Assembly (NCBI GenBank): GCA_002428415.1
Contig: DIWI01000043.1
Span: 1 to 9,175 of the forward strand
Reading direction: 5' to 3'
Source: Clostridiaceae bacterium UBA6110
GTDB lineage: Bacteria > Bacillota > Clostridia > Clostridiales > Clostridiaceae
DNA: 9,175 nt
Shown here: piece after piece, positions 1 to 3,739 of the stretch
Numbering within the stretch: position 1 is the stretch's first letter
Layout of the letters: the number at the start of each line of letters is the position of its first letter
Notes under the pieces: model-generated
Told to the model about the DNA's origin: nothing
Databases searched by the model: none
What the model saw: the letters and a program-made list of their open reading frames with translations, nothing else
Program-made: the position numbers and the translations under genes

Positions 1-87
1 ATCTATTCAGCCTCCCTGTTAGGCAGTATGAAAACATCTGGAGACAACAGTCATGAGGTCATCATGCCCGGCAACATGTACGCCTAG
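1..87 (+). CDS. C-terminal tail of an upstream gene (partial)
   Basis: Frame 1 is open from the window edge to a TAG at 85-87 and encodes 28 residues ending in MPGNMYA. The stop lies 17 bases before the start of the next gene and just ahead of its ribosome binding site, the spacing expected inside an operon. A second frame is also open from 3 to a TGA at 54-56, so the choice of frame is uncertain. The product is not recognised. In this context it could be a conjugation or element-maintenance protein, but nothing in these residues shows that. Confidence 0.35.
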   Translation: MYSASLLGSMKTSGDNSHEVIMPGNMYA

Positions 88-104
88 TACAGGAGGGATA
101 CCCA

Positions 105-416
105 ATGAGAACCGTCCAGATCAAATGCAATCGTGAAAGAAGACTTTTTGACACCATAGAAGGCTCAAAACTGAAGATCCTGATCAAATGCAGCAACACC
201 AAGGTCTGCCCCTACAAGTCTGACTGTCCGAGGACCACAGAGATCGTCCTTGGAGCAGAAAAGGAAGCCTTTGACGAATTCTACAAAGCTATCAACTGTC
301 CCCATTGTGGGAAGCGACTTTTCGATGTCACTACAGACAGCGTAGGCATTGTCACCATCAAATGTGAGATGTGCGGAAAAGTCGCAACCATTCCGGTCAT
401 CGCAGACCAGGGATAA
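105..416 (+). CDS. Cysteine-rich Com-like zinc-ribbon protein
   Basis: A 103-residue protein with a strong AGGAGG at 91-96, eight bases before the ATG. It has eight cysteines (residues 8, 29, 35, 41, 65, 68, 87, 90). The C-terminal half is a clear four-cysteine zinc ribbon, with CPHC at 65-68 and CEMC at 87-90 separated by an RLFD segment and an IKC. This layout resembles phage Mu Com and the small Com-like or KTR cysteine-rich proteins of mobile elements, some of which bind nucleic acid. The N-terminal half repeats part of the same pattern: RLFD at 13-16 and IKC at 27-29, 58 residues before their second copies. No membrane segment or signal peptide is visible. Nucleic-acid binding or regulation within the element is plausible. 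The exact role is unknown. Confidence 0.7.
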   Translation: MRTVQIKCNRERRLFDTIEGSKLKILIKCSNTKVCPYKSDCPRTTEIVLGAEKEAFDEFYKAINCPHCGKRLFDVTTDSVGIVTIKCEMCGKVATIPVIADQG

Positions 417-434
417 ACTCATTATCTGATTATG

Positions 435-542
435 GAGCACCGGCGCACTTTTCGAAGTAGTGACCACCGCACAAGCAAGTAATGAACAACTGAATATCAA
501 TCGATACCGAGCACCGGAGCCGATTCACTGAGCTACCACCGC
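435..542 (+). repeat. Pair of imperfect direct repeats, GAGCACCGG ... ACCACCGC
   Basis: The unit at 435-470 (36 bp) begins GAGCACCGG and ends ACCACCGC. A second unit at 509-542 (34 bp) begins and ends with the same strings, while the interiors differ. The start-to-start distance is 74 bp. They lie in the 346-base gap between the zinc-ribbon gene and the sigma-like gene, just before a terminator, and no convincing ORF covers them. They could be protein binding sites or paired RNA domains; function is not known. Confidence 0.5.
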
Positions 543-584
543 CGGATGATTACTCAATTGAGAGGATCATCCGGCCTTTTTTTT
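541..584 (+). terminator. Rho-independent terminator after the zinc-ribbon gene
   Basis: A perfect 10-bp stem (GCCGGATGAT at 541-550 with ATCATCCGGC at 566-575) closes a 15-nt loop and is followed by a C and eight T residues (577-584). It would end the transcript carrying the zinc-ribbon gene and separate it from the sigma-like gene. Confidence 0.8.
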
Positions 585-615
585 CAGTAATCAGCTTTTT
601 GGCAGTGCACCACCA

Positions 616-648
616 ATGACAGGCTCCCCGCCAAAAGGAGCCTGTCAT
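616..648 (+). repeat. Perfect 12-bp inverted repeat (hairpin) upstream of the sigma-like gene
   Basis: ATGACAGGCTCC at 616-627 pairs with GGAGCCTGTCAT at 637-648 around a 9-nt loop. Only a weak T-rich stretch follows (GTTTATTTCC), so it is a poor terminator and may be a leader hairpin or an operator. It is followed by a small 5-bp AGCCA/TGGCT hairpin (659-663 with 676-680) and a pyrimidine-rich run. Confidence 0.55.
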
Positions 649-713
649 GTTTATTTCCAGCCAAATGAATAGAGCTGGCTTTCTCTTCTCACCGAGATGC
701 CGTAGCCCGCCGC

Positions 714-755
714 CTCCTTCTTGTTCGCCGCTAACAAGCCAACAACGAGAAGGAG
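714..755 (+). promoter_or_regulatory. Inverted repeat that can mask the ribosome binding site of the sigma-like gene
   Basis: CTCCTTCT at 714-721 is perfectly complementary to AGAAGGAG at 748-755, which is the Shine-Dalgarno region of the gene starting at 763. A competing shorter hairpin, CTTGTT at 720-725 with AACAAG at 733-738, uses the same bases and would free the binding site. Two mutually exclusive folds over a ribosome binding site suggest translational control, by inference only. Confidence 0.45.
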
Positions 756-762
756 AATGAAA

Positions 763-1188
763 ATGAAAAAGATTAATCTGCGGGACGTATACCCGTTTTA
801 TGAGAATGACTGTTTTGTCATGGTCGATGATGAGATCGCTGAGATCTTCGAAGAATCCAAACGCAAAGAGCTGAATTATCAACGAAAGGTCTACTGGAAC
901 AAGGCCCACTACTCCTTGGATCGGGAAGACGGGATCGAACATGACGCAATTTTTGTCTCCATGTCACCCTATGAGATCTATGAGCGGAAGATGACGAAGC
1001 AGGAGCTGTATGCAGCCATCGCCAAGCTTCCCGATATTCAGGCCAAGCGAATCTATGCCTACTACTTTCTGGAGATGACCAAGACTGAGATTGCTCAGGC
1101 AGAAGGCGTCAGTGTTATGGCTGTCTGCAAGTCCATTAGCCAAGGACTGAAGACTTTAGAAAAAGAATTGAAAAATTTTGAGGAATAG
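763..1188 (+). CDS. Sigma-70 region-4-like helix-turn-helix protein of the element
   Basis: A 141-residue cytoplasmic protein. The ATG at 763 is chosen because AGGAG at 751-755 sits 7 bases before it; the in-frame ATG at 757 is only 1 base from the site and a TTG at 721 lies upstream of it. Residues about 80-135 (from KQELYAAIAKLP to the LKTLEKELK end) have the form of sigma-70 region 4: a helix, then TKTEIAQAEGVSVMAVCKSISQ as the helix-turn-helix. The N-terminal 75 residues are acidic and not recognised, and no region 2 is present, so it is unlikely to be a complete sigma factor. Such proteins are common just upstream of xis and int in Firmicutes conjugative transposons, where they are thought to control excision or transfer. 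A terminator precedes it and a long non-coding leader follows. Confidence 0.8.
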   Translation: MKKINLRDVYPFYENDCFVMVDDEIAEIFEESKRKELNYQRKVYWNKAHYSLDREDGIEHDAIFVSMSPYEIYERKMTKQELYAAIAKLPDIQAKRIYAYYFLEMTKTEIAQAEGVSVMAVCKSISQGLKTLEKELKNFEE

Positions 1189-1218
1189 GGTTTATAAATG
1201 ACCTTCAAATCTCATGGC

Positions 1219-1247
1219 TTATGAGAGGGACTTTTATCTTCTCATAA
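1219..1247 (+). repeat. 8-bp perfect inverted repeat after the sigma-like gene
   Basis: TTATGAGA at 1219-1226 is the exact inverse of TCTCATAA at 1240-1247, with a 13-base spacer. It begins 31 bases after the stop codon. Only a short A-rich tail follows, so it is not a standard terminator. It could be an operator or a weak RNA hairpin ahead of the xis leader. A TTGACA at 1257-1262 follows directly, but the best -10 at usual spacing (around GGATAC, 1281-1286) is poor. Confidence 0.4.
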
Positions 1248-1256
1248 AATCGATCT

Positions 1257-1515
1257 TTGACAACTTCATATAGGAGAACCGGATACCTTTGGTGCATGAG
1301 CCGCAAGGACAAGCCAGGCAGCAGGTACGCTATGACCTTCGTTTCACGAAGAGAGCGACAAATACCCTTGCTGCTGGTCGATCTTGGCAGATCGGCTGGC
1401 CATGACCTTGTGCATCAGATAATGATACTTCCGTATAGTCACAGTCCGAGCGTGATCAAACCGTCGCAGGCAATGAGTACGGCCCGCCATCAGAATGGAG
1501 GGAGGTGAAAGTCCT
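1257..1515 (+). promoter_or_regulatory. Long structured non-coding leader upstream of xis (possible regulatory RNA)
   Basis: The 473 bases between the sigma-like gene and the excisionase contain no gene that I accept apart from a possible leader ORF at 1516. They can fold well on the plus strand. GCTGGTCGATCT at 1373-1384 pairs with AGATCGGCTGGC at 1389-1400 over a 4-nt loop; three of the twelve pairs are G-U, which favours the plus-strand RNA. Just upstream, CTTCGT at 1337-1342 pairs with ACGAAG at 1346-1351, enclosed by CGCT (1328-1331) with AGCG (1354-1357) and GGTA (1324-1327) with TACC (1363-1366). CAGCA (1319-1323) with TGCTG (1372-1376) is an alternative that competes with the long stem. 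No known riboswitch class is recognised. Confidence 0.4.
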
Positions 1516-1647
1516 ATGAGAGCGTATGCCAGCGCTTGTCCGGTCCATCCAAAGAACCATAATCAAATACAGCAGCCGCACCTTGGAAGATCCCGCATAT
1601 TATTTGCGGAACGATTGATTCAGGTGCGGCTGTTTTCTATTAAATGA
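1516..1647 (+). CDS. Possible 43-residue leader peptide ahead of xis
   Basis: An ATG at 1516 follows a purine-rich GGAGGGAGGTG (1497-1507) and opens a 43-residue frame ending at TGA 1645-1647, directly before the xis ribosome binding site. The peptide starts MRAYASACPVHPKNHNQ and has no recognisable domain. The frame runs through both arms of the terminator-like hairpin at 1573-1632, so ribosomes translating it would prevent that hairpin from forming. That makes it a candidate leader peptide for attenuation of xis and int, or a translationally coupled small gene. It could equally be chance: the peptide is short and of unremarkable composition. Confidence 0.35.
   Translation: MRAYASACPVHPKNHNQIQQPHLGRSRILFAERLIQVRLFSIK
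1573..1636 (+). terminator. Terminator or attenuator hairpin directly upstream of xis
   Basis: CAGCCGCACCT at 1573-1583 pairs perfectly with AGGTGCGGCTG at 1622-1632 and is followed by TTTTCT. The 38-nt interior holds a second stem, CCGCA at 1593-1597 with TGCGG at 1605-1609. It ends about 25 bases before the xis start, so it either terminates transcription from the leader or acts as an attenuator for xis-int. Confidence 0.65.
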
Positions 1648-1661
1648 AGGGAGGTTTTTGC

Positions 1662-1892
1662 ATGAGCACAACTTTATCTAGTAAAGACGCCTATAGCCTC
1701 ATGCTCAAAGATTATCCCGACGTCATGAATATTGATCAAATGTGTGAGATCCTTGGTGTCAGCACCAAGACGGGTTATAAGCTCCTTAAAAATGGTGACG
1801 TGACCTTTATCAAAATAGGGCGTAACTATCGAATCCCAAAAGCACACATCATATCGTATCTCAGAGTCGGAAATGAACAGCCGTCCATTTGA
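1662..1892 (+). CDS. xis: Excisionase-type helix-turn-helix DNA-binding protein
   Basis: A 76-residue basic protein. AGGGAGG at 1648-1654 lies 7 bases before the ATG at 1662; an upstream in-frame ATG at 1644 overlaps the ribosome binding site and is rejected. Residues 20-67 form the HTH_17 or MerR-like excisionase fold: an N-terminal helix-turn-helix (NIDQMCEILGVSTKTGYKLL) followed by the beta wing with the conserved FIKIGRNYRIPK pattern and a last helix. Proteins of this family next to a tyrosine integrase act as recombination directionality factors, bending DNA near the element ends to favour excision. It lies 93 bases before int in the same direction, probably one transcript. The gap between them (1893-1985) shows no clear hairpin or promoter. 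Confidence 0.9.
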   Translation: MSTTLSSKDAYSLMLKDYPDVMNIDQMCEILGVSTKTGYKLLKNGDVTFIKIGRNYRIPKAHIISYLRVGNEQPSI

Positions 1893-1985
1893 ACCTCCAC
1901 AACATTGCACGAAGCAACTTGCCCATGATACGCTCAAAGTGTCAACGGCAGGTAATCGGAGCTACAAAAAAAGGAGGTTTTTATA

Positions 1986-3230
1986 ATGGTAGCAGGACAC
2001 CTGCAAGAAAAGAAAGGCTATTTCTACATGGTACTTACTTACAAAGACCATGAAGGAAAGCGTAAGAGCAAATGGATTTCTACGAAGTTGCCCGTAAAAG
2101 GAAATAAGAAACGGGCGCAGGAAATGCTCCGAGAAACCCGGAAGACCTTCGAACCGGATGTACCGGTTTCGATGGAAGACATGCTTTTCGATGAATTTTT
2201 GGGGCATTGGCTTGAGATAGCAAAAAATACGATTCAGCTTACTACCTACGCAAGCTATGCCAGTATGTGCAAATCACCGATTGCTCCATACTTCAAAGAC
2301 AAAAAGATCAAACTGGTTGATCTCAAACCCAAGGATATTCAGGATTTCTATACCCTCCAGTTGAAACGAGTGAAGGCCAGCACTGTGATTCATTATCACA
2401 CCATTATCCATAGGTCTTTGAAATATGCTGTGAAGATCGATGTGATTCCCGTTAATCCGGCCAGCAAGATCGAGCGTCCAAGACAGGAACGGTTCATCGG
2501 CAGCTTCTATGATAAAAACGAAGTAAATCAGTTATTTGAAGTGGCCAGAGGAACGAAACTTGAGATTCCTATACTGCTTGGGGCTTTCTATGGGCTGAGA
2601 AGAAGCGAAGCGGTCGGTCTTAAATGGAGTGCCATTGATTTTAATAACAACACACTCATTGTCAGGCACACCGTTACATCCTTCAGCATTGATGGTAAAG
2701 AGATGATCTATGCATCGGATTCAACCAAGAACAAATCCAGTATGAGAACTTTGCCATTGGTGCCAGCTTTTAAGGAGAAACTTCTTGCTGCCAAAGCACA
2801 ACAAGAAAGCAACCGCAAGCTTTGCGGTAGATCCTATAGCAAGGAATTTCTTGATTATATCTGTGTCAACGAGTTGGGAGTAAGAATTCGCCCAAACTAT
2901 GTTACAACAGCGTTTCCCAAGCTGCTGGAGGAGCATGGTTTAAGAAAGATTCGCTTCCATGACCTTAGGCACAGCTGTGCCAGTCTTTTGCTGGCAAATA
3001 ATGTGCCGATGAAGCAGATCCAGGATTGGTTAGGTCACAGTGATTTTGCAACCACCGCAAATATTTACGCTCATTTGGACTTCAACTCAAAACTGGTATC
3101 AGCACAAGCCATGGTTGATGGACTTAATTTCGTCATCGCACCGAAGCCAGAGATTCGTCAAGATGAAGTGATCGTAAACCATCACCAGTCAGAAGGAGAG
3201 AAAAAACAAGACGCTTCTGCACACACATAA
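1986..3230 (+). CDS. int: Tyrosine recombinase (integrase) of the element
   Basis: A 414-residue site-specific recombinase that would integrate and, with the excisionase, excise the element. AGGAGG at 1972-1977 is 8 bases before the ATG. Domains in order: an N-terminal arm-DNA-binding region (about 1-60, GYFYMVLTYKDHEGKRKSKW resembling the AP2-like domain of Tn916-type integrases), a SAM-like core-binding domain (about 65-165) and the catalytic domain (about 175-370). All catalytic residues are present: Arg205 in GLRRSEAVGL, a lysine at 248 or 250 in STKNKSSMRTLPL, His325 and Arg328 in HDLRH, His351 in LGHSD, and the nucleophile Tyr361 in NIYAHLD. A 53-residue tail follows the tyrosine. Length and motifs match active Tn916/Tn1549-type integrases. 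It points at the tRNA-Ser end, and the att-like junction at 3515 suggests its target is the anticodon loop of tRNA-Ser. Confidence 0.95.
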   Translation: MVAGHLQEKKGYFYMVLTYKDHEGKRKSKWISTKLPVKGNKKRAQEMLRETRKTFEPDVPVSMEDMLFDEFLGHWLEIAKNTIQLTTYASYASMCKSPIAPYFKDKKIKLVDLKPKDIQDFYTLQLKRVKASTVIHYHTIIHRSLKYAVKIDVIPVNPASKIERPRQERFIGSFYDKNEVNQLFEVARGTKLEIPILLGAFYGLRRSEAVGLKWSAIDFNNNTLIVRHTVTSFSIDGKEMIYASDSTKNKSSMRTLPLVPAFKEKLLAAKAQQESNRKLCGRSYSKEFLDYICVNELGVRIRPNYVTTAFPKLLEEHGLRKIRFHDLRHSCASLLLANNVPMKQIQDWLGHSDFATTANIYAHLDFNSKLVSAQAMVDGLNFVIAPKPEIRQDEVIVNHHQSEGEKKQDASAHT

Positions 3231-3264
3231 AAAATAAGGCATTCCTCAGAGACTGAGGAATGCC
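3231..3264 (-). terminator. Bidirectional terminator between int and tRNA-Ser
   Basis: GGCATTCCTCAG at 3238-3249 pairs perfectly with CTGAGGAATGCC at 3253-3264 over a 3-nt loop. On the minus strand it is followed by TTATTTTTTATG, a good T run that ends the tRNA transcript. On the plus strand it begins 7 bases after the int stop and is followed by a weaker AATGGTTTTCT, so it probably ends int transcription too. Confidence 0.85.
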
Positions 3265-3274
3265 AATGGTTTTC

Positions 3275-3364
3275 TGGCGGAAGCGGTGGGATTCGAACCC
3301 ACGGAACCCAGAAGGTTCAACTGATTTCGAGTCAGTCCCGTTATGACCACTTCGATACGCTTCC
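3275..3364 (-). tRNA. tRNA-Ser (anticodon CGA), complete, inside the element end
   Basis: Reading the minus strand from 3364, the acceptor stem GGAAGCG pairs with CGCTTCC (3279-3285). It is followed by discriminator G and an encoded CCA (3275-3277). The anticodon stem ACTGA/TCAGT encloses the loop CTCGAAA with anticodon CGA, which reads UCG serine codons. The variable arm is long, with GAACC and GGTTC pairing, as in class II tRNA-Ser, and the T arm GTGGG/CCCAC encloses TTCGAAT. Every stem is intact, so the gene should be functional. It faces the integrase and is followed by a terminator. No good promoter is visible in the 150 bases upstream, so transcription may enter from the host promoter near 3600. 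Confidence 0.95.
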
Positions 3365-3382
3365 GTATTTATCTTCAACATC

Positions 3383-3430
3383 GGTTCTCAGAAATCCCTC
3401 GGATAAAGGAGAGAACTGATGGAGAGAACT
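3383..3430. repeat. GAGAAC repeats near the element end
   Basis: GGAGAGAACT occurs at 3408-3417 and again at 3421-3430, giving a 13-bp period. The inverse GTTCTC occurs at 3384-3389. One inverted and two direct copies close to the crossover site look like arm-type sites for the integrase N-terminal domain or the excisionase. This is inference from position and arrangement. Confidence 0.4.
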
Positions 3431-3455
3431 ACACTATGAAATTTTGCGATTGGAC

Positions 3456-3483
3456 TGGTTAAACCAAGTCAAATCAATGGTTT
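3456..3483. repeat. TGGTT inverted repeats near the element end
   Basis: TGGTT at 3456-3460 faces AACCA at 3462-3466 across a single base, and AAACCA at 3461-3466 faces TGGTTT at 3478-3483 across 11 bases. Three half-sites lie 30-60 bp inside the junction. They may be binding sites for recombination proteins. No ORF crosses them. Confidence 0.35.
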
Positions 3484-3509
3484 AGGCTTCTATGTTACCA
3501 CATAAGTAC

Positions 3510-3526
3510 GACGCTTTCGAGTCAGG
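3510..3526. other. Attachment-site junction (attR-like) at the anticodon loop
   Basis: On the minus strand the junction reads CCTGA, then CTCGAAA, then GCGTC. CCTGA is the 5' strand of the resident tRNA-Ser anticodon stem, CTCGAAA is its whole 7-nt anticodon loop, and GCGTC is non-tRNA sequence. In the intact tRNA the same loop is followed by the pairing strand TCAGT. Tyrosine integrases often recombine in tRNA anticodon stem-loops with a 7-bp overlap, so I take CTCGAAA (3515-3521) as the likely overlap. Confidence 0.6.
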
Positions 3527-3554
3527 GCCGTTATGACCACTTCGATACCGCTCC
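3515..3554 (-). pseudogene. Truncated tRNA-Ser(CGA), 5' half only
   Basis: From 3554 leftward on the minus strand this is the first 40 nt of a tRNA-Ser: acceptor strand GGAGCGG, D arm, and anticodon 5' strand and loop ending CTCGAAA. Positions 3515-3548 match 3325-3358 of the intact tRNA at 32 of 34 bases, at a constant offset of 190. Homology stops exactly at the loop boundary. No matching CCGCTCC acceptor 3' strand exists in the window. Its acceptor (GGAGCGG) and anticodon-stem (CCTGA) sequences differ from the intact copy, so it is a different tRNA gene, not a duplicate made in place. It cannot give a functional tRNA. Confidence 0.85.
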
Positions 3555-3575
3555 ATATTAAGTTATTGGATGGCT

Positions 3576-3606
3576 TTGACATCCACAAATGATAGTATAC
3601 TATAAA
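3576..3606 (+). promoter_or_regulatory. Candidate plus-strand promoter and 12-bp palindrome before the YeaE-like gene
   Basis: TTGACA at 3576-3581 is a perfect -35. The possible -10 elements are ACTATA (3599-3604, 17-base spacer) or TATAAA (3601-3606, 19-base spacer). The perfect palindrome ATAGTATACTAT at 3592-3603 overlaps both and also the minus-strand -10 for the tRNA. In the remaining gap to the YeaE-like gene (3607-3733) I see a second TTGACA at 3641 without a good -10, and no gene. Confidence 0.4.
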
Positions 3607-3623
3607 GTAAAGGGGAAAAACAA
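3594..3623 (-). promoter_or_regulatory. Candidate promoter of the disrupted tRNA-Ser (minus strand)
   Basis: On the minus strand, TTGTTT (3618-3623) and TATACT (3594-3599) are 18 bases apart, with the -10 placed to start transcription about 33 nt before the truncated tRNA. The -35 is weak. If this is the original tRNA promoter, it now reads through the remnant towards the intact tRNA-Ser at 3364. Confidence 0.4.
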
Positions 3624-3739
3624 TCCCAAATTGCAAGTTCTTGACACTTTACCCCACGTGTTAAAACAAGGGGATTAATGCCGAAAACTTCAGTTCGTGC
3701 ATGGCAATCTGAACATTAAATATTCTCAGGAGGATGAAT

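Larger units (their letters stand above)
1..3514 (+). mobile_element. Right end of an integrated ICE or conjugative-transposon-like element (partial)
   Basis: A Com-like zinc-ribbon gene, a sigma-70 region-4-like gene, an excisionase and a tyrosine integrase lie in a row on the plus strand, ending at a tRNA-Ser. This is the recombination module typical of Firmicutes integrative elements. The right boundary is inferred at 3514/3515, where a truncated tRNA-Ser 5' half begins abruptly at the edge of its anticodon loop. No relaxase, coupling protein or cargo gene is visible, so whether it is conjugative, mobilizable or phage-like cannot be decided here. The left end is outside the window. Confidence 0.75.

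Noticed and set aside
721..762. Longer N terminus for the sigma-like protein from a TTG at 721
   Set aside because: There is no ribosome binding site before 721; AGGAG at 751-755 is correctly placed only for the ATG at 763.
165..942. Minus-strand open frames opposite the zinc-ribbon and sigma-like genes
   Set aside because: They are shadows of genes on the other strand, lacking ribosome binding sites and domains.
1257..1508. 83-codon open frame on the plus strand in the xis leader
   Set aside because: It begins at a non-ATG codon inside a TTGACA-like string with no ribosome binding site, the translation has no recognisable fold, and the bases are better explained by RNA stems.
1257..1643. 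Group II intron or known riboswitch in the xis leader
   Set aside because: No domain V-like hairpin, no intron-encoded protein, and no riboswitch core that I recognise.
3275..3364. A conventional junction in which integration rebuilds the resident tRNA
   Set aside because: That would leave a displaced 3' half at the far end and no isolated 5' half beside the intact tRNA; here a distinct 5' half with different acceptor and anticodon-stem sequence sits outside the intact copy.
3133..3381. 82-codon minus-strand frame across the tRNA-Ser and the end of int
   Set aside because: It covers a complete tRNA and a terminator and overlaps int, so it cannot be a real protein gene.
3641..3669. Second TTGACA (3641-3646) as promoter of the YeaE-like gene
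   Set aside because: No acceptable -10 hexamer is found at 16-18 bases (AAACAA at 17).
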